Shown here piece after piece: positions 1-8,790 of a DNA stretch of 64,000 nucleotides (the stretch's first letter is position 1; each line of letters starts with the position of its first letter). The position numbers were made by a program, and so were the translations under genes. The notes below the pieces were generated by a model, which made no database searches, was not told where the DNA came from, and saw only the letters and a program-made list of their open reading frames with translations. This DNA is from JABFSM01 sp963762545 (GTDB lineage Bacteria > Gemmatimonadota > Gemmatimonadetes > Gemmatimonadales > GWC2-71-9). The stretch spans positions 124,001 to 188,000 of the forward strand of contig CAVXLC010000008.1 in assembly GCA_963762545.1 (NCBI GenBank), in the 5' to 3' direction.

Positions 1-483
1 CACCGTCCTCCCGATCACGCAGACATCGGCGGCCCGCTCCACGTCGTCGTCGGCAAAGGCGGCGCCCCGGTCGATGCCCCAGCGCTTGATGTCGAAGTAT
101 TCGGGGGACACCCCCCGGTACTGGGTGAACCAGTTCTGGTTGCCGTAGACGATATGGATCGACCCATCCACGTTGGGGGAGACGCTCTTGAGCAGCGGGA
201 CCTGGGTCCTGAGCGCGATGGCGTCGGCGACGGTCAGGGACTTGGTCCCGTGATTGCCGGTGCGGACCCCGTTCACCGCCCGGCCGCCCGCCTCGATCCA
301 GACCAGGTTGTCTCCCAGGTTGTTCATCTGCTGCTCGACCCTGGTCTGCCCGGCCTTGCCGATGGCCACCACGCAGATGACGGCCGCGATCCCGATGGTG
401 ATGCCCAGCACGGTGAGGAGGCTGCGGGTCTTGTTCCGGAGGAGCGACCAGAGCGCGGAGCGAAGCAGGGCCTGCCGGTTCAT
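1..483 (-). CDS. MacB/FtsX-type ABC transporter permease, N-terminal part (cut by window edge)
   Basis: The first 161 residues of an inner-membrane permease of the MacB family are visible; the gene runs off the left edge. The ATG at 483 follows GGAGG by a few bases. Near residues 8-40 there is a cytoplasmic start (NRQALLRSALWSLLRNKTR) and one membrane segment with the family signature SLLTVLGITIGIAAVI. A periplasmic MacB-PCD-like region follows (NNLGDNLVWIEAGG, later SPNVDGSIHIVYG). MacB permeases work with a cytoplasmic ATPase and usually an HlyD-type adaptor in efflux or envelope transport; the partners would lie outside the window. Nothing looks broken in the visible part. The substrate cannot be inferred. 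Confidence 0.85.
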   Translation of the reverse strand, partial: MNRQALLRSALWSLLRNKTRSLLTVLGITIGIAAVICVVAIGKAGQTRVEQQMNNLGDNLVWIEAGGRAVNGVRTGNHGTKSLTVADAIALRTQVPLLKSVSPNVDGSIHIVYGNQNWFTQYRGVSPEYFDIKRWGIDRGAAFADDDVERAADVCVIGRTV

Positions 484-633
484 GCCGCCTCCTGTCGGAT
501 GAGGGATGCCACGTCTGGCCGGGGCTGGACAAGATAGCGCCCGGCGCATTACAGGACTATGTCAGCCCGGGCCGGAAACACCTGCGCCCGCGTTCCGGGT
601 GAGGTAGCTTGACATCACCTTCAGGGAGGCCCC

Positions 634-1866
634 GTGGACCGGAGACCCACCCTCTCGAACGCCCGCTTCGCCGTCACCGTCCTGACGGCCATGAATCTGC
701 TCAATTATGTCGACCGGTACGTGCCCAGCGCGGTGAAGCCGCTCTTCAAGAAGGAGCTGGGGTTCACCGACGCCCAGACCGCCTACCCGCTCACCGCGTT
801 CGTCGTCGTCTACATGCTCACCAGCCCGTTCCTGGGCTCGCTGGCCGACCGGTGGTCGCGCAAGTGGCTCCTGGCCATCGGCGTGGCGCTCTGGTCCCTG
901 GCCACCGCGGGCGGCGCGCTGGCCACCGGCATCGTGAGCTTCATCCTGGCCCGCTCCCTGGTGGGCATCGGGGAGGCGGCCTACGCCACCATCGCGCCCT
1001 CCCTGATCAGCGACTACTTCCCGCCCGACCGGCGCAACCGGATCCTCACCATCTTCTACGTCGCCATTCCGGTCGGCTCGGCGATCGGCTTCATCCTGGG
1101 CGGCGCGGTGGGCAGCGCCTACGGCTGGCGCGCCGCGTTCCTGGTGTGCGGGCTGCCGGGCCTGCTCGCGGCCGGGCTGGCGCTGCTGATCCGGGAGCCG
1201 GTGCGCGGCGGGTTCGATCCGGTGCCCGATGGCGCCATCCCGACCTGGCCCGAGACCCTCCGCCTGCTCCGGACCACCGGGCCCTACGTGCTGGCGGTGG
1301 CGGGTTATGTCGCGGTGACCTGGGCCGCGGGCGGCATGGTGGACTGGTTTCCCACGATGCTCTCCCGGCTCCGGGGCATCGACCTCGCCGTGGCGGACCG
1401 GATGACCGGCACCGCCACCGTCGTAGGCGGCCTGGCCGGGACGCTGGTGGGCGGGCTGCTGGCTGATTGGCTCAAGGACAAGACCCGGTGGCCCTATCTG
1501 GCGCTGAGCTGCGTGTCCATGATCCCGGCCGCGGGGTTCGCGGTGCTCGCGCTCACCGCCACGAGCCCGAGGGTGATCAGCCTCGCGATCCTGCTGGCCC
1601 AGTTCTTCATGTGGTTCTACAACGGCCCCATCAACGCCATCATCGTGAACGCGGTCCCGGCGCGGATGCGGGCCCGGGCGGTGGCCGTGTCCATTCTCTC
1701 CATCCACCTGCTGGGCGACGCGATCAGCCCGACCATCATCGGCAGCATTTCCGACCGCACCGGCGATCTCATGAACGGCATGGTGATCATCCCGGCGATG
1801 ATGCTGCTGGGCGCCCTGCTCTGGGGGGCCGGCTGGCGGCGGCTCCCGGCCCCCGTGTCCACTTGA
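634..1866 (+). CDS. MFS transporter
   Basis: A 410-residue major facilitator superfamily permease of normal length with about twelve hydrophobic segments. The loop after helix 2 carries the MFS motif GSLADRWSRKWLL at about residues 68-80. The N-terminal stretch NLLNYVDRYVPSAVKPLFKKELG resembles the spinster/hexuronate-like branch, which moves organic anions or lipids, but the substrate is not predictable. The GTG at 634 is chosen because AGGGAGG lies six bases upstream. A possible -10 hexamer TAGCTT at 605-610 lies ahead of it. The gene is alone on its strand; the next gene downstream has its own promoter. Confidence 0.88.
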   Translation: MDRRPTLSNARFAVTVLTAMNLLNYVDRYVPSAVKPLFKKELGFTDAQTAYPLTAFVVVYMLTSPFLGSLADRWSRKWLLAIGVALWSLATAGGALATGIVSFILARSLVGIGEAAYATIAPSLISDYFPPDRRNRILTIFYVAIPVGSAIGFILGGAVGSAYGWRAAFLVCGLPGLLAAGLALLIREPVRGGFDPVPDGAIPTWPETLRLLRTTGPYVLAVAGYVAVTWAAGGMVDWFPTMLSRLRGIDLAVADRMTGTATVVGGLAGTLVGGLLADWLKDKTRWPYLALSCVSMIPAAGFAVLALTATSPRVISLAILLAQFFMWFYNGPINAIIVNAVPARMRARAVAVSILSIHLLGDAISPTIIGSISDRTGDLMNGMVIIPAMMLLGALLWGAGWRRLPAPVST

Positions 1867-1873
1867 TCGTCAC

Positions 1874-1890
1874 ATCTTGACAGTCAAGAT
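1874..1890. promoter_or_regulatory. Palindromic operator upstream of padR
   Basis: ATCTTGAC-A-GTCAAGAT is a perfect inverted repeat with 8-bp arms around one central base. It overlaps the -35 hexamer of the padR promoter and sits about 45 bp before the padR start. PadR-family proteins bind palindromes and often repress their own operon, so this is the likely autoregulatory site for the PadR/ADOP pair. Confidence 0.65.
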
Positions 1891-1905
1891 ATAAGAACCT
1901 ACTGT
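1877..1905 (+). promoter_or_regulatory. Predicted sigma-70-like promoter of padR-ADOP
   Basis: TTGACA at 1877-1882 is followed by a 17-bp spacer and TACTGT at 1900-1905. The -35 box lies inside the palindrome at 1874-1890, so a bound repressor would block polymerase. Similar TTGACM-N17-TANNNT arrangements occur upstream of the MocA and ctaC genes in this window, which supports the call. Confidence 0.5.
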
Positions 1906-1932
1906 CTCGGGGTCCCCCGCCGGAGGCCTCCC

Positions 1933-2268
1933 GTGGACCAGCCCAGCACCGACGTCATCCAGGGCACCCTCGACCTGCTCATTCTCAAGACCCTGAGCCT
2001 CGAGCCGCTGCACGGCTTCGGCATCGCCCGCCGCATCGAGCAGATCTCCCAGGGGGTGTTCAAGGTCAATCCCGGCTCCCTGCTCACCGCGTTCCAGCGG
2101 CTGGAGCGCGCCGGGTGGCTGGACGCCGAGTGGCGCCAGACCGACAACGCCCGCCGGGCCAAGTTCTACCGGCTCACCCGGGCCGGGCGGAAGCAGCTCG
2201 CGGTCGAAACCAGCGAGTGGACCCGGCGGACCGCGGCGGTCGCCCGGCTGCTCCAGACGGAGGGCTGA
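1933..2268 (+). CDS. PadR family transcriptional regulator
   Basis: A 111-residue winged-helix repressor of the short PadR class. The start DVIQGTLDLLILKTLSLEPLHGFGIARRIEQ is the PadR N-terminal helix-turn-helix region, and the wing contains NARRAKFYRLTRAGRKQL. The GTG at 1933 is preceded by CGGAGGC. The gene lies four bases ahead of the ADOP permease gene. This PadR-ADOP pairing recurs in Acidobacteriota and Gemmatimonadota, where the regulator is thought to control the transporter. The palindrome at 1874-1890 is the probable operator. Confidence 0.92.
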   Translation: MDQPSTDVIQGTLDLLILKTLSLEPLHGFGIARRIEQISQGVFKVNPGSLLTAFQRLERAGWLDAEWRQTDNARRAKFYRLTRAGRKQLAVETSEWTRRTAAVARLLQTEG

Positions 2269-2272
2269 CCCC

Positions 2273-4910
2273 ATGTCGCTCTGGCGCCAGCTGACCCGCG
2301 GCCTCCACGTGCTGACCCGCCGGACCGCCGCGGACCGGGACGTGACCGACGAGGTGGAGCACTATCTCGAGCAGGCCATCGCGGCCGGCATCGCGCGCGG
2401 CCTCTCTCCCGAGCAGGCCCGCCGGGCCGCTCGGCTCGAGGTGGGCAGCGCCGCTGCGGTGCGGCAGGAGGTCCGCGGCCTCGGGCTGGGAGAATCTGAT
2501 CGGCACGTTGCTGGCGGACCTTCGCTACGCCGCCCGGCGGCTCAAGGCCACGCCCGGATTCACCGCCGTCACGGTCATCACGCTCGCCGTCGGCCTGGGT
2601 GGAACCACGGCCATCTTCAGCGCGCTGAATCCCATCCTGCTCCAATCGTTGCCCTATCCCGACGCGGGCCGGATCGTGTCGATCGTCGAGCAGGGAAGCG
2701 ATGGATCCCCCAGCTCCGGCACGTTCGGCATGTACCGCGGGCTGGTGGAGCGGGCCCGCTCCTTCGACGCGATGGCGGTGCTCAAGTCCTGGCAGCCGGC
2801 GATGACCGGGCAGGACCAGCCGGAACGGCTCGAGGGGCAGCGCGTCAGCGCGAGTTACTTCCACGTCCTCGGCGTCGCTCCGGCCCTGGGACGGGACTTC
2901 CAGGCCTCCGACGACCGCCAGAACGGACCGAACCTGGTCATCCTGGGCGACGCGCTGTGGCGGCGCCGGTTCGGCGGCGATCGCGCCCTGGTGGGACGAC
3001 AGATTACCCTCGACGACGACAGCTATCTGGTCATCGGCGTGATGCCCGCCGACTTCGAAAACGTGTTGGCTCCGAGGGCTGATCTCTGGGCACCGCTCCA
3101 ATACGACATGTCCCAGGGACGAGCCTGGGGTCATCATCTCCGCACCGTGGGCCGGCTCCTCCCGGGCCGGAGCATCTCCCAGGCAACCGGAGAGATCCGG
3201 GCTCTGGCCCACGCCGTGCTCACCGAGCAGCATCCCGACACCTACGATCCCGAAACCCGGTTCGCCGTCACCTCGCTCAGAGACGACCTCACCGGCAGCG
3301 TCAAGCCCGCGCTCCTCGCGATCATGGGCGGTGTGGTCCTGGTGCTGGTGATTGCCTGCGTCAACGTGACCAGTCTGCTTCTGGCCCGCGGGGTGCAACG
3401 CCGGGCCGAGTTCGCCTTGCGCGCCGCCCTGGGCGCGGGCCACGGCCGCCTGATCCGGCAGCTCCTCACCGAGAGCGTGCTCCTGGCGCTGGTCGGCGGG
3501 GTGGCGGGCATGGCCGTCGCGCTGCTCGGCGTGCGGGCGCTGGTGGCACTCAGCCCACCAGGCCTTCCCCGTCTCGGGTCGATCCGGGTCGACGGTTCGG
3601 TGTTCGGTTTCGCGCTCGGGATCACCACGCTGATCGGGCTGGCATTCGGCCTGATTCCGGCCCTGCAGGCGTCACGCACCGATCCGCACCAGGATCTCCG
3701 GCAGGGCTCCCGCGGTTTGGCCGGCGGACACCGGCGCACCCGCGGCGTGCTGGTGGTGGCCGAAGTGGCGCTGGCCCTCATGCTGCTGGTGGGGTCGGGG
3801 CTGTTGCTCCGGAGTCTGCAGCGACTCTTCTCGGTCAGCACCGGCTTCGACTCGGCGCGGTTGCTGACGATGCAGGTGCAGGTGTCCGGCCATCGCTTCG
3901 ACGCCGACAGCGCCCGGTTCCGGTTCTTCGAGGAGGCGCTGGCGGCGGTGCGGCAGGTTCCCGGCGTTACCGCCGCCGGGGTCACCAGCCAGCTGCCGCT
4001 CAGCGGAGACATCGACGAGTACGGCGCGAGCTTCGATCCGGTCCCCGGGAAGCCGGCCCAGGGGTACGGCGCGTTTCGTTATGCGGTGAGTCCCGGATTC
4101 ATCGAGATGATGGGTATCCCGCTCCGGCGGGGGCGGCTGCTCGACGAGCATGATGGACTCGGCGCCCCGCCGGTCGCGCTCGTCAGTGAATCGCTCGCGA
4201 AGCTGCGGTTTCCGGGCGCCGACCCGATCGGCCACCTGGTGAGCATCGGCCCCGGCGGCAGTCCGCCCTACACCGTGGTCGGCGTGGTCGGGGATGTGCG
4301 GCAGATGTCACTCGCGCTGAGCCAATCGGACGCGGTCTACCTGACCACGACCCAGTGGCACTGGGCCGACTATGTGGTCTCCATCGTGGTCCGCGCCCGC
4401 GGCGATGCGCTTGCGCTCGCACCGGCGGTGCGCCGCGCGATCTGGTCGGTGAACAAGGACCAGCCGGTGGTGCGGGTGGCGACCATGGACGATCTGCTCA
4501 CGGCCACTGCGGCGGAACGCCGGTTCGCCATGGTTCTGTTCGAAGCCTTCGCGCTCGCCGCCCTGGTCCTCGCGGCCGCCGGCATCTACGGGGTGCTGTC
4601 CGGCGGCGTGACCGAGCGGACCCGGGAGATCGGGGTCCGGTCGGCCCTGGGCGCCTCACGCGGCGCGATCCTGGGCATGGTGGCGAGCCAGGGGATGCGG
4701 CTCACCGCCCTCGGGGTCGTCCTCGGCCTGATGGGAGCGCTCGCCGCGAGCCGGGTGCTCGTCACGCTCCTCTTCGGTATCTCCCGCTTCGACCCGGTGA
4801 CCTATTCGGGAGTGATCGCCCTGTTGGTCGGGGTGTCGGCCCTGGCCTGCTGGGTGCCGGCCCGGCGCGCGGCGCGGATCGATCCGGCCATCACGCTCCG
4901 GACCGAGTAG
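2273..4910 (+). CDS. ADOP-type ABC transporter permease, frameshifted near 2486
   Basis: A large permease of the Acidobacterial duplicated orphan permease (ADOP) group. Two frames are needed. The first 70-odd codons from ATG 2273 (MSLWRQLTRGLHVL ... EVRGLG) give the usual cytoplasmic N-terminal domain. The rest (WENLIGTLLADLRYAARRLKATPGF onward) reads in the next frame to 4910. Removing one base of the GGG at 2483-2485 joins them into an 878-residue protein, a normal ADOP length. Two FtsX/MacB units follow, each with a periplasmic domain and C-terminal membrane helices; the signatures are VTVITLAVGLGGTTAIFSA, ERTREIGVRSALGASRG and WVPARRAARIDPA. If the shift is real, initiation at TTG 2508 could still yield an 800-residue product. 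Cargo is unknown, and no ATPase gene is adjacent. Confidence 0.85.
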
Positions 4911-4921
4911 GCCGTGCCGGA

Positions 4922-5788
4922 TCAGCTCCCCGACCGGAGCCGGCGGGTCAGGTCCTTCACCGAGGTCCAGCTCTCCAGCAGCTCGGGGAGATACTCGGAG
5001 GAAGTGACGAAGGTCCAGAGATAGGCCACGATCGAATAGAGCTGCCCGGTGCTGAAATCGTCGAGGTCGATCGAGACGAAGAGCACCACGAGAAACACGC
5101 CCAGCAGCACCAGCCGCATCAGCCCGAACGAGGTCGCCCCCCAGTTCGCGATCTGCTGCTGCGGACCCGCGACCTCCATGTAGTAGTTCCGCACCTGCGA
5201 CGGATCCATGCCCTGGAACGTGTCGAACGCCGCCTCGAGCCGGTCGTGGACCTCCCGCTGGAGGCCCATGACCCGGCGGCCGTAGATGCGCCGGATCATC
5301 AGGAGGGGCACGACCACCAGCGCGCAGGCCAGCGCGATGCGGACGTCGAACACGGTGAGCCCGATCAGCGCGCCGGTGATCGCGATGGCGTGCTCCAGCG
5401 TCTCGGGAACCGAGTATTCGAGAAAGGTGATGAACTCCCGGGCCAGCTGGGCCCGCGCCGCCATGACGCCCGGCGCGATGCCCTGCTCCCGGCCGGCCCG
5501 CACCACGCCGGCCGCGATATCGGCGTACACCTGGAGATAGATCCGCGGGTCGAGCGACCGGCGGAGGGCGCCCACGCCGGAATTCACCGCGAACGCGCCG
5601 ACCCAGAGGGCCAGCGGAGCCGCGGCGGTCGCCCGGGCCTGCTCCTTCCGGGCCACCCCGATCAGCGCGTCGAGGACCGGCCCGAAGAGGTACGGCTCGA
5701 GGATCCACGCCACGTTCTCGACCAGGACGAGCGAGAGGGCCAGGGCGATCGGCCAGCGGTAGGCGCGGAACAGGCTGATCAGGCGCAT
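4922..5788 (-). CDS. ABC transporter six-transmembrane domain protein (no ATPase domain)
   Basis: A 288-residue membrane protein resembling the transmembrane half of a type I ABC exporter (ABC_membrane_3-like). The first helix is IALALSLVLVENVAWILEPYLFGPV, followed by about five more hydrophobic spans. The linker containing GRRVMGLQREVHDRLEAAFDTFQGM looks like the intracellular coupling region of exporters. No Walker A, Walker B or ABC signature follows; the protein ends 45 residues after the last helix. It is convergent with the ADOP gene (11-bp gap), and the aminotransferase gene lies upstream on the same strand. Where its energy comes from, and what it transports, is not visible. Confidence 0.75.
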   Translation of the reverse strand: MRLISLFRAYRWPIALALSLVLVENVAWILEPYLFGPVLDALIGVARKEQARATAAAPLALWVGAFAVNSGVGALRRSLDPRIYLQVYADIAAGVVRAGREQGIAPGVMAARAQLAREFITFLEYSVPETLEHAIAITGALIGLTVFDVRIALACALVVVPLLMIRRIYGRRVMGLQREVHDRLEAAFDTFQGMDPSQVRNYYMEVAGPQQQIANWGATSFGLMRLVLLGVFLVVLFVSIDLDDFSTGQLYSIVAYLWTFVTSSEYLPELLESWTSVKDLTRRLRSGS

Positions 5789-5835
5789 CGGGGGGGACTT
5801 CCGGTAAGAGACCGCCCGCCGGAAGCATAGCCTCC

Positions 5836-6978
5836 TCAGGGAGGAGCCGCCGCGCCGAGCGCCGCAACGAAGCGCTGCCGGTCGGCGGCGTCGTTGTAGA
5901 CGTGCGGCGTCACCCGCAGCGACGGCCCCCGCACGCTCACGAAGATCCGCTGCTCCGCCAGGCGGCCGGCCAGTTCCGCCGGAATGCCGCGCGGGTGCCG
6001 GAGCCCGATGTAGTGCCCGGCCCGGCGCTCCGGCGCCACCGCGGTGAACCCGAACGGCTCGACCTCGCGCACCAGGGCCGCGCCATACTCCGTCAGGGTG
6101 GCCTGGATGGCGGGAATGGTCCACGCCTGGATCTGCCGGAGCGCCTCCGCCACGATCGGCGCGAGGGCGAAGTTCGAGGGCTCGCCCACGTCGAAGCGCC
6201 GGGCGCCGGGCCGGAACTCGTCGCGGTAGCTCACCAGCCGGGAGAAATCCTCCGATCCCGGCCGCGCCATCCAGCTCTGTTCCAGGGGACGCCCGCCGTG
6301 CCAGCGGGGCGCCACGTAGAGAAATCCGGTGCTGTAGGGTCCCAGCAGCCATTTGTAGCAGGCGGCCACCATGAAATCGGGCGCCACGGTCGCGAGATCC
6401 AACGGCAGCACGCCGAGCGACTGGGTGACGTCGAGCGCCAGCGCGGCGCCCACCCGGTCGAGCGCGGCCCGGATCCTGGCCAGGTCGAGCAGGCCGCCGT
6501 CGGTCCAGTGGCAGTGGGGCAGCGCCGCGGCCGCGGTGCGATCGTCGATGGCCTCGAGCACCACCCGGGTCCAGTCGTCGTCGGCGGGCCGCGGCAGCAG
6601 GACCGCGTCGGCGCCCGCGTCGCGCGCGCGCTCCCGCCAGGGGTAGATGGTCGAGGGAAACTCTTCGTCGAGGAGGAGCACCCGCTGTCCGGCCCGGACC
6701 GGGAGGTTGCGCGCCGCCACCGCCATCCCGTAACTCGCGGCCGGGATCACCGCCACGCAGTCCGCCGGCGCGCCGATGAGGTCGGCCAACCGGGCCCGGG
6801 GCGTTTCCAGCGATTCGAAGAAGTCGGCGGGGGTGATCTCCCAGGGCCGGCACTTTCGGCCCACCGCGCGCTCCCCGGCCTCCCGGGCGCTGCGCAGCAG
6901 CGGCGACATGTAGGCGCAGTTGAGGTAGGTCACCTGCTCGGGGATCTCGAAGAGCCGGCGTGCGTCGGTGATGGGCAT
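5836..6978 (-). CDS. Class V PLP-dependent aminotransferase / cysteine desulfurase-like enzyme
   Basis: A 380-residue fold type I PLP enzyme. The N-terminus has TYLNCAYMSPLL, typical of the class V group. ALDVTQSLGVLPLDL carries the Asp that contacts the PLP ring nitrogen and the following Gln. The Schiff-base lysine is in ACYKWLLGPYSTGFLY at about residue 205. There is no C-terminal reactive-cysteine loop of the NifS/SufS type, so an aminotransferase, lyase or kynureninase-like reaction is as likely as desulfuration. On this strand TATATT (6984-6989) lies only five bases before the ATG, which suggests a leaderless transcript. It is divergent from the alcohol dehydrogenase gene. Confidence 0.82.
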   Translation of the reverse strand: MPITDARRLFEIPEQVTYLNCAYMSPLLRSAREAGERAVGRKCRPWEITPADFFESLETPRARLADLIGAPADCVAVIPAASYGMAVAARNLPVRAGQRVLLLDEEFPSTIYPWRERARDAGADAVLLPRPADDDWTRVVLEAIDDRTAAAALPHCHWTDGGLLDLARIRAALDRVGAALALDVTQSLGVLPLDLATVAPDFMVAACYKWLLGPYSTGFLYVAPRWHGGRPLEQSWMARPGSEDFSRLVSYRDEFRPGARRFDVGEPSNFALAPIVAEALRQIQAWTIPAIQATLTEYGAALVREVEPFGFTAVAPERRAGHYIGLRHPRGIPAELAGRLAEQRIFVSVRGPSLRVTPHVYNDAADRQRFVAALGAAAPP

Positions 6979-7028
6979 CCGCTAATATAGCAATGCCGGT
7001 TGTGCTCCTTTTCTGCCCGGATACCGCA

Positions 7029-8093
7029 ATGAACGCCGTCAACGCCTTCGCCGCATTCGACCCGGAGGGACCGCTCGGGCCCTTCCGGTTAACCCGCCGT
7101 GACCCCGGACCGCGCGATGTCGAGATCGAGATCCTCTTCTGCGGGGTCTGTCATTCCGATCTGCATACCGTCAGGAGCGAATGGGCCGGCACGGTGTATC
7201 CCTGCGTGCCCGGCCACGAGATCGTGGGCCGCGTGGCGGACACCGGCCCCGAGGTCACCGGGTTCAGGCGCGGCGACCTCGCCGGCGTGGGCTGCATGGT
7301 GGGCTCCTGCCGGACCTGTCCCGCCTGCCGCGCCGGCCTGGAGCAGTACTGCGAGAACGACGCGGTCACCTGGACCTACAACAGCGCGGATGCGCACCGC
7401 CCCGGCCAGGTGACCTACGGCGGTTACTCGCGCCGGATCGTCGTGGACGAGTCGTTCTGCCTCCGGGTGCCCGCGGGTCTCGAGCTGGCCGCGGCGGCCC
7501 CGCTGCTCTGCGCCGGCATTACGACCTATTCCCCGCTCCGGCACTGGGGCGCCGGTCCGGGGAAGAAGGTCGGCATCGTCGGGCTCGGCGGCCTCGGGCA
7601 CATGGGCGTGAAGATCTCCCATGCCCTGGGCGCGTACACGGTGGTGTTCACCTCCTCGCCCGGCAAGGCCGCCGACGCAAGACGCCTCGGCGCGGACGAG
7701 GTCGTGCTCTCGCGCGACGCGGACCAGCGGAAGAAACACGCGGCCAGCTTCGACCTGATCCTGAATACCGTGTCCGCCTCGCATGACCTGGAGACCTACA
7801 CCCGGCTGCTCGCGCGGGAGGGAGCCCTGGTTCTCGTCGGCGCGCCGGAGCATCCCCATACGGCGTCCCGGTTCGGCACCCTGGTGTCCAAGCGGCGGAG
7901 CCTCGCCGGATCGCTCATCGGCGGGATCGGAGAAACCCAGGAGATGCTCGACTTCTGCGGGACCCACGGCCTCACCGCGGACGTGGAGGTGATTCCGGCG
8001 CAGTACATCAACCAGGCGTACCAGCGCATGCTCAAGCGTGACGTGCGCTATCGCTTCGTGATCGACCTGGCCTCCCTCCCCGCCTCGCCTTGA
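7029..8093 (+). CDS. Zinc-dependent NAD(P) alcohol dehydrogenase (YahK/CAD-like)
   Basis: A 354-residue cytosolic medium-chain dehydrogenase of the cinnamyl-alcohol/YahK branch, which reduces aldehydes with NADPH. Catalytic zinc ligands are in CGVCHSDLH and PGHEIVGRV. The structural zinc site has four Cys in GSCRTCPACRAGLEQYC. The Rossmann motif is GLGGLGHMGVK at about residues 178-188. ATG 7029 was preferred over the in-frame ATG at 6993 because alignment to YahK-like proteins starts at NAVNAFAAFDPEGPLGPF, and the extra 12 residues have no family counterpart. The TGA overlaps the predicted -35 box of the next gene. Confidence 0.9.
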   Translation: MNAVNAFAAFDPEGPLGPFRLTRRDPGPRDVEIEILFCGVCHSDLHTVRSEWAGTVYPCVPGHEIVGRVADTGPEVTGFRRGDLAGVGCMVGSCRTCPACRAGLEQYCENDAVTWTYNSADAHRPGQVTYGGYSRRIVVDESFCLRVPAGLELAAAAPLLCAGITTYSPLRHWGAGPGKKVGIVGLGGLGHMGVKISHALGAYTVVFTSSPGKAADARRLGADEVVLSRDADQRKKHAASFDLILNTVSASHDLETYTRLLAREGALVLVGAPEHPHTASRFGTLVSKRRSLAGSLIGGIGETQEMLDFCGTHGLTADVEVIPAQYINQAYQRMLKRDVRYRFVIDLASLPASP

Positions 8094-8118
8094 CCGCACT
8101 CCCGGGGTTGGCTAAGGT
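8090..8118 (+). promoter_or_regulatory. Predicted promoter of the mocA-xdhC pair
   Basis: TTGACC at 8090-8095, a 17-bp spacer, then TAAGGT at 8113-8118. The -35 box overlaps the stop codon of the upstream dehydrogenase gene. The expected start of transcription is near 8125, leaving a short leader before the MocA-like gene. Confidence 0.5.
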
Positions 8119-8172
8119 GCCGATGCGTTCCATCTCGACCTTCGACGGCAGGTAGCACTGCGAGTCTTCGGG

Positions 8173-8790
8173 TTGGTCCCCGCCGCCGGGCGGAGCAGGC
8201 GATTCGGGGGCGACAAGCTCCTGGCCCGGTGGCACGGGCGGGAGCTGCTCGGCCACGTGCTCCTGAAGCTGGGCGGCGCGCGAGCCGCCGGCCTGCTGGG
8301 CGCCACCGTCGTGGTGTACCGCCTGGGAGACGACGCGGTTCGCGCCCTCGCCGCGGAGTACCGGTGCCACGCCGAGGAAATGCGGGTCAAGGATGGCGAC
8401 CTGTCCATGACCCTCCGCACCGGCATCGAGTCGGTCAAGCGCCGCGGGTCCGCCGACTCCCACCAGGCCATCCTCATTTGCCTCGGCGACCAGCCGATGC
8501 TCCGGCTCGACGTCATCAAGGCGATGATCGAGGCCTGGGCCGGCGGCGGCGTGATGGCGGTGCGGCCAGCCTACCGGGACGCGCCCGGTGAGCCGGGCCA
8601 TCCCCTGCTGGTGGACCAGAGCCTCTGGCACCTGGCCGACGAGATGCGCGGCGATACCGGACTCGCGCCGGTGCTCGCCCGCCATGGCATCGGTGTCCGT
8701 ACCATCCCCGTCGCCGGGAAGAATCCCGACGTCGACACCCCCGACGATTTGACGCACCTCGACGGGGAGCCCAGGGTGGTCACCGCCTGA
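8173..8790 (+). CDS. MobA/MocA-like molybdenum cofactor nucleotidyltransferase
   Basis: A small NTP transferase that most likely transfers CMP or GMP to molybdopterin for a molybdenum hydroxylase. The N-terminus has LVPAAGRSRRFGGDKLL, the nucleotide-binding LxAGxSxRxGxxK motif. LICLGDQPML is the metal-binding GDxP loop, and GHPLLVDQSLWHLADEMRGDTG matches the family C-terminus. The start is uncertain. TTG 8173 leaves beta-strand 1 truncated, whereas CTG 8158, six bases after GGCAGG, would give the more natural LRVFGLVPAAG. It shares a TGATG junction with xdhC, so the pair is translationally coupled. Confidence 0.85.
   Translation: MVPAAGRSRRFGGDKLLARWHGRELLGHVLLKLGGARAAGLLGATVVVYRLGDDAVRALAAEYRCHAEEMRVKDGDLSMTLRTGIESVKRRGSADSHQAILICLGDQPMLRLDVIKAMIEAWAGGGVMAVRPAYRDAPGEPGHPLLVDQSLWHLADEMRGDTGLAPVLARHGIGVRTIPVAGKNPDVDTPDDLTHLDGEPRVVTA

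Noticed and set aside
609..614. TTGACA as the -35 box of the MFS gene
   Set aside because: It is only 20 bp before the start codon, leaving no room for a -10 box; TAGCTT at 605-610 is a better -10 candidate.
2273..4910. Programmed +1 frameshifting in ADOP (and in argB, argG, DUF1611)
   Set aside because: No shared slippery sequence or downstream structure was found at the four sites, and three lie in ordinary GGG runs, so indels are simpler.
6993..7028. Upstream ATG for the alcohol dehydrogenase
   Set aside because: The 12 added residues have no counterpart in YahK-like enzymes, and the codons lie over the divergent promoter.
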